Assembly: GCF_039545035.1 (NCBI RefSeq)
Contig: NZ_BAABRO010000016.1
Coordinates: 62,001-126,000 of the forward strand
Length of the DNA: 64,000 nucleotides
DNA from: Novipirellula caenicola
GTDB taxonomy: Bacteria; Planctomycetota; Planctomycetia; Pirellulales; Pirellulaceae
Reading direction: 5' to 3'
Below, piece after piece: positions 27,853 through 37,111 of this stretch. Below the pieces are notes generated by a model. It was not told the DNA's origin. It did not search any database and was given only the letters and a program-made list of their open reading frames with translations. The stretch's first letter is position 1. The number at the start of each line of letters is the position of its first letter. A program made the position numbers and the translations under genes.

Positions 27853-29256
27853 ATGACCGCCAAACACGTGCCTGATCCGTCCAGTTCGTCGCAGCACCAA
27901 CTGCCAGAGCACAATGCTGGCCAAGACGAGCCGGGCCAGCCCAACGCAGGCCAGCCCATCTCAGGCCAACACGTTCAGGGCCAGCGAATTGCCGCGTCCG
28001 CAGGTGAGTCTCAGCATGTCGCCATCGTCGGCGGCGGAGTCGTCGGTATCGCATGTGCCCACTACTTGAATCTGCGTGGCTATCGTGTGACGGTGATTGA
28101 CCGCGGCCGTGTTGGCGGTGGCTGCTCGCACGGCAATTGTGGTTACGTCAGCCCCAGTCATGCGTTGCCACTGGCTGAACCGGGGGCGATTTTCTCAACC
28201 ATCAAAGCGATGTTAAAACCGAATCCACCACTGCGGATTCGGCCGGGGCTGAACCTCCATCTGTGGAAATGGTTGTGGAACTTCTCACGTCGCTGTAACG
28301 AGACGGATTGGATTGAATCGGGGCATGCGATTCATCCGCTGTTGACCGAGTCGATGCAGCTGTACGGTGATTTGATTCGCGATTACCAATTGGATTGTGA
28401 ATGGACCAAGCAAGGATTGTTGTTCGTCTATAAGAATCAGCATGCGTTTCAAGCGTACGCACCGATCGATGAGATGCTGCGTCGTGATTTTAATGAACCG
28501 GCGCGGCGAATGTCGGCGAGTGAGCTATTGGATTTTGAGCCCGGTTTGCAAGAGGATGTCGCGGGGGCTTGGTATTTCGAACATGATGCCCATTTGCGGC
28601 CGGCACGCTTGGTCGCATCTTGGCGTGATTCGCTGCAGAGCCGCGGGGTAGCGTTTGTCGAAAATCAATCGCTCGAATCGATCGAAGAATCGGGCGGTAA
28701 TGCGACACGTGTGTCGCTGTCGTCACAGCAAGTCACGGCGGATCATGTGGTGATTGCCACTGGCGCCTGGACACCGCTGTTAGAGAAGATCCTTCGTTTT
28801 CGTGCACCGATTCAGCCAGGCAAGGGCTATTCGATCACGATGCCGCGGCCTGAGGGCTGTCCTCGCACGCCAATGATTTTGCCCGAGCGAAAGGTGGCGG
28901 TGACACCGTGGGGTTCTGAGCTGCGTTTGGGATCGATGATGGAGTTCATCGGTTATGATTCGGCGATCTCCAAGAAACGTCTCGGGTTGCTGACCCAGGC
29001 CGCGGCGGACTACCTGAAGTGCAAACTGCCTGAATCGTTCTCTGAAACCTGGTACGGATGGCGTCCGATGACGTACGACAGCACTCCGATCATTGGACGC
29101 TGCCCAGGATTCTCAAACGTCTTCTTGGCGTGCGGACACAACATGCTAGGGCTGAGCATGGCGCCCGCCACCGGCCGTATGATTGCCGAGTTGGTCTCGG
29201 GCGAACCGACCAGCATCCAAACGCGGCCCTATCAAGCGGAGCGTTTTATCGCTTAG
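27853..29256 (+). CDS. FAD-dependent D-amino-acid (hydroxyproline) dehydrogenase, DadA-like
   Basis: The protein belongs to the DAO/DadA family of flavoenzymes that oxidise D-amino acids. The FAD-binding dinucleotide fold is clear (VAIVGGGVVGIACAHYL, residues about 56-72), followed by GGGCSHGNCGYVSPSH. The C-terminal substrate-domain pattern is seen in WYGWRPMTYDSTPIIGRCPGFSNVFLACGHNMLGLSMAP. With the epimerase upstream, oxidation of cis-4-hydroxy-D-proline to the pyrroline is the likely job. A polar extension of about 50 residues precedes the FAD domain and contains a repeated GQ element (about every five residues, GQDEPGQPNAGQPISGQ), which looks recently expanded; a shorter start lacking it cannot be excluded. 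Confidence 0.9.
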   Translation: MTAKHVPDPSSSSQHQLPEHNAGQDEPGQPNAGQPISGQHVQGQRIAASAGESQHVAIVGGGVVGIACAHYLNLRGYRVTVIDRGRVGGGCSHGNCGYVSPSHALPLAEPGAIFSTIKAMLKPNPPLRIRPGLNLHLWKWLWNFSRRCNETDWIESGHAIHPLLTESMQLYGDLIRDYQLDCEWTKQGLLFVYKNQHAFQAYAPIDEMLRRDFNEPARRMSASELLDFEPGLQEDVAGAWYFEHDAHLRPARLVASWRDSLQSRGVAFVENQSLESIEESGGNATRVSLSSQQVTADHVVIATGAWTPLLEKILRFRAPIQPGKGYSITMPRPEGCPRTPMILPERKVAVTPWGSELRLGSMMEFIGYDSAISKKRLGLLTQAAADYLKCKLPESFSETWYGWRPMTYDSTPIIGRCPGFSNVFLACGHNMLGLSMAPATGRMIAELVSGEPTSIQTRPYQAERFIA

Positions 29257-29261
29257 AGCGA

Positions 29262-29369
29262 CTATTTGTCGCGGGGCTCATCTTCTCGCCGCACAAACCA
29301 AAACCAAAGGAGCCCCATGCTGGTCAGGATGAGTACGAGGGAGGTGACGGAGATAATCAGCGAGATCAT
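29262..29369 (-). CDS. Predicted 35-residue single-span membrane protein
   Basis: On the minus strand an ATG opens a frame of 35 codons. It has a hydrophobic stretch of about 24 residues (MISLIISVTSLVLILTSMG, then LLWFWFV) followed by a charged tail RREDEPRDK and a TAG stop. This positive-in, single-span shape is typical of real small membrane proteins and is unlikely in random sequence of this GC content. It sits between the converging ends of the oxidoreductase and the dockerin protein, in the same direction as the latter and 81 bp after its stop codon. No function is known. Confidence 0.5.
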   Translation of the reverse strand: MISLIISVTSLVLILTSMGLLWFWFVRREDEPRDK

Positions 29370-29450
29370 GTTAGGGTGCAGGTTGTAGGAAGGGGGGCGG
29401 CGTGACGCCAGTGACGGTTTACTGCACCCTTTTCGCGTTTTCTAGCGTTT

Positions 29451-32009
29451 TTAGAACAGCAAACCCTCTGCGCCGATGGCCTGGTTTTTGTCGAGCTCAT
29501 TATCGCGGATCAGAGCATCCACTTGAATAGGGGCAAATATGGCCGGTGCACGCTCCCCTTCGCCCTCGCTTTCTCCGCTGCCGATCCGATTCAGTTCGTT
29601 GATGACATTCAGTGCATCAAGCGGAGTGATTCGATAGTCGCCGTTGACGTCGTAATAGCCGTCGTCGCTCGGTTGTTCAGTATCAGGGTCGAGCAGCGCG
29701 TTTCCGTTGCGAAACTGCAACGCGTTGATGACGACCAACGCATCAGCTGCGGTTACAATCCCGTTGCCGTCCACATCAAATCGATTTTCTGCGTTTTGAA
29801 ACAACGGAGCTTCGTCATCAACTAACTCAATCGTCGCAGAATCCGCAACATAGCCGCTTGCCGCGAACGTGTAGCTGTATTGCTCGGATGATTCGGGATC
29901 ATCGTCATCGACGGGGACCACGTTGATCAGCACACTTGTTTGATTCGCCGGGATGACCAATGCACCATCAAAGCCCAATTCATTTGTATTGCCACCACTG
30001 ACTTGAATCGGCAACGCTTGCGATACGTCACTGTTGCTGCGGGTGATCCGCAGCTGCACGGTATTGGATGCGTCTTCGTGAACCGAATCGGCGGTGAAGC
30101 TGGCGCTAAGCGTCTCGTGATCTTTGACCAGCAAATCGATCACGCCTGGATCCACTCCAGCGGCCGACGCCGATAACTGGAGCGATTGGTCGCCGTCAAG
30201 CAAGGCGTCGTCCACTGCCGCGACAGGAACTTTGACCGAAGTTGCATTGGCGGGAATGACAGCAGTCGCAGGGACGGTGGCTTCGCTGGCGTCCGTTGAA
30301 TTCAATGAAACCGTCAGCGGGCTGCTCGAGGCCGGGCCTGACCGGGTGATCGTCAATTCGGCAGCGCTTCCGCTGTTTTCCAAAATCGAGGATTGGTTTA
30401 GTGCAAGCGAAAGCTTTGGAGGCGATGAGACCGAAACGCTAAACGTTTTCTGGTCAACCCCGCCGTCGCCGTCTTCGACGCGGACAACAACGGTGAAGTT
30501 GCCCGCAGCGGCATAAGTGTGCGTGCCGTCAAACGAGGCCAGCGTCGGACGTGTGGCATTGCCGGTTTGATCGATTGTTGCAACGCCCGAAACGACGTTG
30601 CTTCCGTCACCCCAGTCGACCGTGTAGGTAAACGTATCGCTGCTAGCAGGATCCGAGATCGATCCAATGTTGGTGATGGTAAGAGGCGTGTTGACGACGA
30701 CGCTTTGGTTCGCGGCGACCGTTAGCGTCGGCTTCACGTTACTAATCGATGCCGTCGTCACCGGGATGACCAATTCGCCTAGTCCGCTGCCGGTCAAAAC
30801 GATCTCGACCGGAAAACTTCCGTTGTCGCCATAGACGTGGTTGGCGGACACCGTAACGGTCGATCCCACCAACGTCCAACCGATGTCGTCCAATGCCGCA
30901 ACATCGAGCGATGTAATCATTTGTCGCTCGCCGTTGCTCAGCGAGCTACGCATCAGCGTCGCTTGATTGTTGGTATCCAGGATCGAATTGGCCCAGTGGA
31001 AACTTTGGTCAAGCGGCGGATTGCCCGAACCCACATAAGCCGCGTTCGCTTTGGCACCTGTGAAGCTGTTTCCGCTGGTGTAAGTGCTCCAGGCCTTGTT
31101 GATTCCCGCGTTGCCAAACCCCAACACGTGCGTCAATTCGTGCATCGCGACGGTGATGAAATCGGTTTGTCCCGGCTGAATGCCGTCAATGTCTTTGCCG
31201 AAATACCAATTGGTTCCATTGTTGTCAAAGGCGACCGATCCTCCCCATGGTCCGAAATCGGTTGCCGGCGAAGCTTTGGCACCACTTTCCCCACGGAATT
31301 GAACGGTGTCACGAAACGCGTTGATGTTCGCTAGCTGCTCGGGCGTGATCGACCCGACGCTGGGAAAAGCGAAGCCACCAGGACCGCCGCGACCTCGTTC
31401 ATTGCCAGCCAAGTCGCGGGCGCCAGGAAAGATGACGAGTTCGTTTGCGTTGACTCTCAAGTTCTGGGCAACGGCATCGCGGGCCGTCCCATTGCTGTTG
31501 AGCGTTGAATTGCCGGTCGATGGGTTCGTGAAATTGGCGATCCACTCCATCTTTCCAGCGGCGTTTGGGGTGATCGCATCGAGCTGATCCGAAAAACGAC
31601 GGACAATCGAATCGGCAGCAAGCTGCAGCAGTTCTCGGCGGTACTGATTCGCCCCCGAGAAAAATCCCGATGAGTCGAGCGAATAGTCAAAGCGAATCTT
31701 CAAGCCGCCAGTGGCTGGTTGCGAATTGACCGCAGCGGCGGATTGCGTTCCATCCCCCCAGCGGATCTGGGCCGAGACGTTTCCGAGCAGTCCGGTCGTA
31801 TCGACGTTGCGAATGATTTCAAACGGATCGCCCTCGGCAACCAATAGCCGGCGGTCTTCGAGCGTTTGATAACGGATCAGACGTGAAGCGCTGCGACGGC
31901 GTCTTCGACCCTGAGGTCGCCCCGCATCAGGCTGAGCGCGGCCACGTTCGCTTGGAAACACAACGGTGGCCATGCGAGCCAGGATTGCTTGGGTGGCAGG
32001 TTTGAACAT
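29451..32009 (-). CDS. Secreted metallopeptidase-like protein with PKD, Calx-beta and dockerin modules
   Basis: This is a large surface or secreted protein with the planctomycete-type arginine-rich N-terminus ending in YQTLEDRRLL. A domain with a zinc-peptidase motif HELTHVLGFGNAG follows (NFTNP and ARDLAGNERGRGG before it). Then come a PKD domain (VDWGDGSNVV...GTHTYAAAGNFTV), two Calx-beta-like repeats (LSLALNQSSILENSG and the ASFTADSVHEDASN region), and a C-terminal dockerin-like pair of EF-hand loops (DVDGNGIVTAADALVVINAL and DVNGDYRITPLDALNVI) that bind calcium. I use the ATG at 32009 because the residues before it look unlike a leader; the longer frame begins at 32117. Adhesion or extracellular proteolysis is inferred. 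Confidence 0.85.
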   Translation of the reverse strand: MFKPATQAILARMATVVFPSERGRAQPDAGRPQGRRRRRSASRLIRYQTLEDRRLLVAEGDPFEIIRNVDTTGLLGNVSAQIRWGDGTQSAAAVNSQPATGGLKIRFDYSLDSSGFFSGANQYRRELLQLAADSIVRRFSDQLDAITPNAAGKMEWIANFTNPSTGNSTLNSNGTARDAVAQNLRVNANELVIFPGARDLAGNERGRGGPGGFAFPSVGSITPEQLANINAFRDTVQFRGESGAKASPATDFGPWGGSVAFDNNGTNWYFGKDIDGIQPGQTDFITVAMHELTHVLGFGNAGINKAWSTYTSGNSFTGAKANAAYVGSGNPPLDQSFHWANSILDTNNQATLMRSSLSNGERQMITSLDVAALDDIGWTLVGSTVTVSANHVYGDNGSFPVEIVLTGSGLGELVIPVTTASISNVKPTLTVAANQSVVVNTPLTITNIGSISDPASSDTFTYTVDWGDGSNVVSGVATIDQTGNATRPTLASFDGTHTYAAAGNFTVVVRVEDGDGGVDQKTFSVSVSSPPKLSLALNQSSILENSGSAAELTITRSGPASSSPLTVSLNSTDASEATVPATAVIPANATSVKVPVAAVDDALLDGDQSLQLSASAAGVDPGVIDLLVKDHETLSASFTADSVHEDASNTVQLRITRSNSDVSQALPIQVSGGNTNELGFDGALVIPANQTSVLINVVPVDDDDPESSEQYSYTFAASGYVADSATIELVDDEAPLFQNAENRFDVDGNGIVTAADALVVINALQFRNGNALLDPDTEQPSDDGYYDVNGDYRITPLDALNVINELNRIGSGESEGEGERAPAIFAPIQVDALIRDNELDKNQAIGAEGLLF

Positions 32010-32643
32010 AGCGAAGATGGGTAGAAAAGAGAGGCCCAATGGCGACTTCCTTGTCGAGCGATTGACCGCGCGGAAGCTCTGATGACGCCAATATTTTTTG
32101 AAACATGGGAAATTCAATGCCGGATTGCCGCTTGGGGCGTTGCACCACAGCCATCCTGGGAATCTTCGCCCCTATTGAACGTTACGTCCAAGATTTCAGG
32201 TACCCCTTCGATGGCGGTGAACGCAACCGTAGTTTCGTGCGAAAGAACATCCTCGACTGACAATCTTGCCGTTAATCCGACAAATGACGGCGATCGTGGG
32301 CAAATGCAAAGAGCGTGCTCATTCATCCGGCGGCGACAAAAACGGCGGGGATCCGCTAACCGAAAAAGCGTTCTCGTGATAGCATTTCATCGTCATTCAT
32401 GCTCGTGGACCCTGTGTATGGCAGGTTGGGTTGGGCCGCTGGCCAATGGATCGAGCCACGCTGACGCGGCGGTTCATCGTTGGCGATTCCGCACCAGAGT
32501 GTCGAGCTGGTAAATTGTGTCCGTTCCATCGGCCGTGGATCGGTTTTCCCTTTTGAAAGATCGCTCGTGGCCGCCCCCCTCCTTCGTTTCCTCCGTTTCG
32601 ACTCTGCTCGTTTCCCCTCCATTTCGAATCGACTGATCTCCCC
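32010..32643. other. Long divergent intergenic region
   Basis: About 630 bp separate two divergent genes, the dockerin protein and the IlvD/Edd gene, so both promoters should lie here. I see no protein-coding frame with support. The last 80 bases before the dehydratase are C/T-rich on the + strand. A longer start of the dockerin gene at 32117 would shorten the gap by 108 bp. Confidence 0.4.
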
Positions 32644-34398
32644 ATGACCTCTTCGAATTCTGCTGCGGATGCTCCGCAAGATCGCGACCCTACAACGCTT
32701 CGTTCGTACCGTTGGTTTGGCCCAGACGACATGCGGTCCTTTGGCCATCGCTCGCGGCTGAAAGGGATGGGGTTTGACGACATTGACTACCAAGGCCGAC
32801 CGGTCGTTGCGATCTTGAACACGTGGAGCGATTTGAACACGTGTCATTCGCATTTTCGCAACCGCGCGGACGAAGTACGCCGCGGGATTTTGCAGAGTGG
32901 TGGTTTTCCGGTTGAAGTCCCAGTGATGTCGCTGGGCGAAATGATGATGAAGCCGACCACGATGCTCTATCGCAACATGTTGGCGATGGAGGTCGAAGAG
33001 GTCTTGCGATGTCACCCGATCGATGCCGCGGTTTTGATGGGAGGTTGTGACAAGACGGTTCCAGCGATGTTGATGGGGGCGATCAGTGCGGATGTGCCTT
33101 CGGTCTTTCTGCCAGCCGGCCCAATGTTAAAAGCGAGATGGAAAGACGTCACGCTGGGTAGTGGTAGCGATGTCTGGAAGTATTGGGACGAACGGTTAGC
33201 CGGAAACGTGTGTGATCGCGATTGGAATTGCATCGAAAACTGCATCGCACCATCGGCAGGAACCTGCATGACGATGGGCACGGCTAGCACGATGGCGTGT
33301 ATCGCCGAAGCACTCGGGTTCACGCTCGGCGGTGCGGCAAACGTGCCGGCCGTGGTAGCCGAACATTCTCGATTGGCTGTGGCCACGGGACGCCAAGCGG
33401 TCCGGATGGCGTGGGACAAACGTACGCCATCGAGTTTTTTGACCGAACAATCGATCCGAAACGGCGTGGTCACCTCGTTGGCGATCGGCGGCAGTACCAA
33501 CGCCATCGTGCATCTGATTGCGCTCGCAGGCCGGTTGGGGATCGAGTTGACGCTAGAGCGATTCGACGAACTGTCGCGAATCACCCCCGTCCTCGGGAAT
33601 CTGCGGCCGGCAGGTAAATACTTGATGGAAGACTTTTATCATGCCGGTGGATTGCGGGCGCTGTTGAAAGAGCTTGGCGATTTGATCGACCTATCGTGTC
33701 AAACGATCAGCGGAACGAGTCTAGGTGCGCAGATCGCGGATGCCGAAGTGATCGACAGCGACGTGATTCGCTCGCGTGAAAACCCGTTATCGCCAGCCGG
33801 TGGGACGTCGGTGTTGCGAGGCAATTTGGCGCCCAGCGGCTGCGTGATCAAGGCGCTCGCGGCAGAGCCACGTTTGCAGTGCCACCGCGGGGCCGCGGTG
33901 GTGTTCGACAATTACGCCGAAATGAAACAGCGGATTCATGATCCTGAGCTCAACGTCACGGCCGACAGCGTGTTGATTCTGCGGAGCGCCGGCCCGTTGG
34001 GCGCACCCGGGTTTCCTGAATGGGGCATGTTGCCGATTCCGAAAAAACTGTTGCAGCAAGGGGTGCGTGACATGGTGCGGATCAGCGATGCGCGAATGAG
34101 CGGAACCAGCTATGGGACATGCGTTCTTCATATTGCACCCGAGAGTGCGGCAGGAGGGCCGTTGGCGCTGGTGCAAACCGGTGACGAGATCGAAATCGAC
34201 ATTCCGGCACGACGAATTCATTGGCATGTTTCGGACGACGAGATCGAGCGGCGTTTGCAGCAGCATCCCGAAGCGAAAGCATTAGCGAATCGTGGTTATC
34301 TGCATCTGTACGCAAAACATGTGATGCAGGCCGACAAGGGATGTGATTTTGACTTTTTGGTCGGTCGCACGCCTGGCGCAGAACCTGATATCTTTTAG
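32644..34398 (+). CDS. IlvD/Edd family dehydratase, sugar-acid (L-arabonate) type
   Basis: The enzyme removes water from a dihydroxy acid using an iron-sulfur cluster. Cysteines in NTWSDLNTCHSHF, LMGGCDKTVPAMLMGA and SAGTCMTMGTASTMACIAEALG mark the cluster site and magnesium pocket. The N-terminal RSYRWFGPDDMRSFGHRSR is typical of the sugar-acid dehydratases (L-arabonate, D-xylonate) and not of biosynthetic IlvD, so a pentonate or similar sugar acid is the likely substrate, giving a 2-keto-3-deoxy acid. No dedicated aldolase or semialdehyde dehydrogenase is next to it. It is followed 52 bp later by membrane-protein genes that do not obviously belong to the pathway. Confidence 0.88.
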   Translation: MTSSNSAADAPQDRDPTTLRSYRWFGPDDMRSFGHRSRLKGMGFDDIDYQGRPVVAILNTWSDLNTCHSHFRNRADEVRRGILQSGGFPVEVPVMSLGEMMMKPTTMLYRNMLAMEVEEVLRCHPIDAAVLMGGCDKTVPAMLMGAISADVPSVFLPAGPMLKARWKDVTLGSGSDVWKYWDERLAGNVCDRDWNCIENCIAPSAGTCMTMGTASTMACIAEALGFTLGGAANVPAVVAEHSRLAVATGRQAVRMAWDKRTPSSFLTEQSIRNGVVTSLAIGGSTNAIVHLIALAGRLGIELTLERFDELSRITPVLGNLRPAGKYLMEDFYHAGGLRALLKELGDLIDLSCQTISGTSLGAQIADAEVIDSDVIRSRENPLSPAGGTSVLRGNLAPSGCVIKALAAEPRLQCHRGAAVVFDNYAEMKQRIHDPELNVTADSVLILRSAGPLGAPGFPEWGMLPIPKKLLQQGVRDMVRISDARMSGTSYGTCVLHIAPESAAGGPLALVQTGDEIEIDIPARRIHWHVSDDEIERRLQQHPEAKALANRGYLHLYAKHVMQADKGCDFDFLVGRTPGAEPDIF

Positions 34399-34449
34399 TG
34401 CCCCGGTCGCCCCGATTAAGAATCCGACATTTTCCCTTGCGAGACCGTC

Positions 34450-35046
34450 ATGAGCGATGAATCTAACCCGTTCGCACGTCCCTCGAGCGAATCGAATCCC
34501 TACACTCCCTCGTTGTCGGCGGCTTCGATCGGCAGTGCCGGTGCGGTTCAGTTGTCTGAGGTGCATTCACGTGGAATGGTCGGCCAGATCCCGATCGTCG
34601 GCGTGTTGATGATCGTGCAAGGCGTGTTCATCACGTTGATGGCGCTGGTGTTGGGCGGGTACGCGTTTGCGATGCCGATGTTATTTCGCAGCATTCGCGA
34701 AGATGCGATAAAACAGGGAGCCAACCCGCCACCGATGCCACAACAGATGGAACTAGGCATGTTGATCGTGCTTGCCTTGACTGCGGCTTGTGTGTTGGCC
34801 ATCGCCGTGTGCACGATTTGGGCGGGCGTACGGGTGATCAAGTTTCAAAGTCGCACGTTTGCGATTGTCACGCTGTGCGTGGGCATGTTGACTTGTTTGA
34901 CGTGTTATTGTGCACCAACGCAAATTGCGCTGTCGATCTATGGTTTGATCGTCTTGCTCAATGGTCCGGTGACCGATGCGTTTCGATTTGCTGAGCAAGG
35001 TCACACGGCGCGTGAGATTCAGCAAGCGTTTTTATCGCTGCCGTAG
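34450..35046 (+). CDS. Four-span membrane protein, paralogue A
   Basis: The 198-residue protein begins with a soluble, Ser/Pro/Asn-rich leader containing NPFARPSSESNPYTPS. About four hydrophobic spans follow (VGVLMIVQGVFITLMALVLGG, MLIVLALTAACVLAIAVC, TFAIVTLCVGMLTCLTCYC and ALSIYGLIVLLNG). The tail is short and polar (FRFAEQGHTAREIQQAF). The NPY-type leader and overall plan are shared with the next gene, so the two probably arose by duplication. I recognise no named family. The reading frame starts at an ATG 52 bp after the dehydratase. Confidence 0.65.
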   Translation: MSDESNPFARPSSESNPYTPSLSAASIGSAGAVQLSEVHSRGMVGQIPIVGVLMIVQGVFITLMALVLGGYAFAMPMLFRSIREDAIKQGANPPPMPQQMELGMLIVLALTAACVLAIAVCTIWAGVRVIKFQSRTFAIVTLCVGMLTCLTCYCAPTQIALSIYGLIVLLNGPVTDAFRFAEQGHTAREIQQAFLSLP

Positions 35047-35128
35047 CGGTTGCCTCGTTCGCTGAGCTGCGTCGATCAACGTCCACCGCCCCATGGGCGA
35101 AAACATCAAAATACGGGAACCGACCATC

Positions 35129-35836
35129 ATGAATGAACCTTCCTCCGAACATGCGGGCGACGCCAGCGAAGCCAATCCGTATGTTCAGGCTCAATTGGTG
35201 CACGACGTCGCGGTCGTTCGCCCCACCGGGATCACCGTGATTGCCGTCGTCTGTATTGTCGCGGGAATTTTGGGGAGCTTAAGTTCGCTTGGCAGTTTGG
35301 CGAACACGCTGTTCTCCGAACGGTTTGCGTCGATGTTCACACCGTCAGGACCTGCGGGAGAGATCCAAGGCGAGATGCAGCGAGAAATGATGGCGGTGCT
35401 TGGCAAGTATTACTTCGTCAATCTTGCCTTGGCCGTTGCGGGGATGGCCATCGGAATTGCACTGTTTGTAGGTGGCATCGGGGTGATTCAAGGCAAAGCG
35501 TGGAGCCGAGGCTGGGTTCGCCGAACGCTGCTTGTCGCGATCTTTTTTGAAGTGGTGCGGGTTGTGGTCTACTCGCTCACTCAATTCGAAATGTATCCCG
35601 TCACGCAAGAATACATGCAGAAAATAGCGGGTGAGCAAAATGGGGCGATGGGAGGCGAAACGATGGCGTGGTTCTCCACCATCGGAGTCGTCATTAGCAT
35701 GGTGTTTATCGTTGGATGGTTCTTGTTAAAACTGTTTTTGATGATTTGGGGACGTCGTTATTTGGCTAAAGAAACGCTCGATAGCTACTTTGGCACAACG
35801 TCGCCCTCGCAATCGTCCCCGCAATCACCTTCGTAA
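35129..35836 (+). CDS. Membrane protein, paralogue B
   Basis: This 235-residue protein has a polar leader containing EANPYVQAQ, which parallels the NPY leader of the previous gene. About four or five spans follow: ITVIAVVCIVAGILGSLSSLG, FVNLALAVAGMAIGIALFVGG, LLVAIFFEVVRVVVYSL and IGVVISMVFIVGWFLLKLFLMIW. The second and third spans surround a charged periplasmic or cytosolic loop. The ATG chosen gives the leader that matches its neighbour; an upstream ATG at 35093 would add 12 residues. Function is unknown. Confidence 0.65.
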   Translation: MNEPSSEHAGDASEANPYVQAQLVHDVAVVRPTGITVIAVVCIVAGILGSLSSLGSLANTLFSERFASMFTPSGPAGEIQGEMQREMMAVLGKYYFVNLALAVAGMAIGIALFVGGIGVIQGKAWSRGWVRRTLLVAIFFEVVRVVVYSLTQFEMYPVTQEYMQKIAGEQNGAMGGETMAWFSTIGVVISMVFIVGWFLLKLFLMIWGRRYLAKETLDSYFGTTSPSQSSPQSPS

Positions 35837-35868
35837 TCGCACTTGCCATCACTCTCGCTCTCTGAAAA

Positions 35869-36924
35869 ATGTTGCTCATGTATGAATCCGCGATCCAGCC
35901 ACCGCTGGTTGATCCTACACCGATCTTTGAACTGTTTCGCGGCAGCTATGGTTCTGAGTTGTTGACCGCGGCAGTCGCCCATTTTGATCTATTTGGGCGA
36001 TTGTCAAAGCAGCCGATGACGCTCGAGCAGCTTGGTGACGCATTGGGACTCGATCCACGTCCGGCCAATGTGTTGGTTACCGCGCTGCGGGCGATGGATT
36101 TGCTTGATCTCCGCGATGGCAAGCTTGGTTTGACCGCGATGGCATCAGAGCATCTTGTCCCCGGATCGCGTTTGGATTGTGGTGACTATTTATCACTTGC
36201 GGCTCAATCGCCTGGCGTGATGTCGATGGTCCAATTGTTAAAGAGCAACAAACCGCTTGGGTCCGATAGTGATTCCGGGACCGCGTTCATCTATCGCGAT
36301 GGAGCAAAGTCCGCGATGGATGCCGAAGCATCAGCGCGACATTTCACGTTGGCGCTCGCGGGGCGAGCCAAGAACGTGGCTCCGGTACTCGCCGATGTGT
36401 TGCCGATTGATGACGCCAAGACCATTTTGGATCTCGGTGGGGGGACAGGGATTTATAGCTACGCGTTGCTACAAAAACATCCTGGGCTGCGAGCGATCGT
36501 TTTTGATCGGCCCGACGTGTTGAAGGTCGCGAGCGAGTTCGCCGAGACCTACGGGGTGAGCGATCGAGCGGAATTGCACTCAGGCAACATGTTCAGTGAT
36601 CCATTGCCGAAGAACGTCGATGCGGTGCTGCTGTCGAATATCCTGCACGATTGGGACGTGCCCGAGTGTAAACAGCTGATAGGTCGCTGTGTCGACGCGT
36701 TGAAGCCAGGCGGGCGGTTGTTCATCCACGATGTGTTCTTGAATGATTCGCTCGACGGTCCGCTACCGATCGCCCTGTACTCGGCGGCCTTGTTCACGTT
36801 GACCGAAGGCCGTGCGTACAGCGAAGCAGAGTATCGCTCTTGGATGACCGAAGCTGGGTTGGCGACCAAGGCCAAAGTGCCGACTCTGGTGCACTGTGGC
36901 GTGATCGAAGGCGTTCTTTCGTAG
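35869..36924 (+). CDS. SAM-dependent O-methyltransferase
   Basis: The protein has the two-part build of COMT/acetylserotonin-type methyltransferases. A winged-helix dimerisation domain comes first (about residues 15-100, MTLEQLGDALGLDPRPANVLVTALRAMDLL). The Rossmann methyltransferase domain follows, with motif I ILDLGGGTGIYSY, motif II VFDRPDVLKVASEF, and the conserved LSNILHDWDV followed by LKPGGRLFIHDVFLND. Such enzymes methylate hydroxyl groups of phenolic or polyketide-like small molecules, but no biosynthetic cluster is seen nearby. It starts at an ATG 32 bp after the membrane protein and converges on the S1-domain gene. Confidence 0.86.
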   Translation: MLLMYESAIQPPLVDPTPIFELFRGSYGSELLTAAVAHFDLFGRLSKQPMTLEQLGDALGLDPRPANVLVTALRAMDLLDLRDGKLGLTAMASEHLVPGSRLDCGDYLSLAAQSPGVMSMVQLLKSNKPLGSDSDSGTAFIYRDGAKSAMDAEASARHFTLALAGRAKNVAPVLADVLPIDDAKTILDLGGGTGIYSYALLQKHPGLRAIVFDRPDVLKVASEFAETYGVSDRAELHSGNMFSDPLPKNVDAVLLSNILHDWDVPECKQLIGRCVDALKPGGRLFIHDVFLNDSLDGPLPIALYSAALFTLTEGRAYSEAEYRSWMTEAGLATKAKVPTLVHCGVIEGVLS

Positions 36925-36931
36925 CAGCCGC

Positions 36932-37013
36932 GTCGGACGCGGTTCCACTTTATCTACTTTCGGTCAGCGCTCGCGGCACCAGTTGCCGGATTGCAGCGAG
37001 TAAAGCGTCCGAC
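36932..37013. repeat. Inverted repeat between converging genes
   Basis: GTCGGACGC at 36932-36940 and GCGTCCGAC at 37005-37013 are perfect inverted arms with a 64-nt loop that itself contains CGGCA/TGCCG. The position at converging 3' ends suggests a transcript end or stabilising structure, but no T-run follows. Confidence 0.4.
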
Positions 37014-37111
37014 CTTTACCGGGCGGCTCGCGCCGCTCCGCTATCAATCAACAACGCTAGACGTATCGCCCAGGCGTTCCCTTGGGAAACCACGGGGACG
37101 AAATCCCGTTT

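Noticed and set aside
32356-33015. 219-residue open frame on the minus strand at the start of the dehydratase
   Set aside because: Overlaps the clear dehydratase start and is rich in residues typical of antisense frames.
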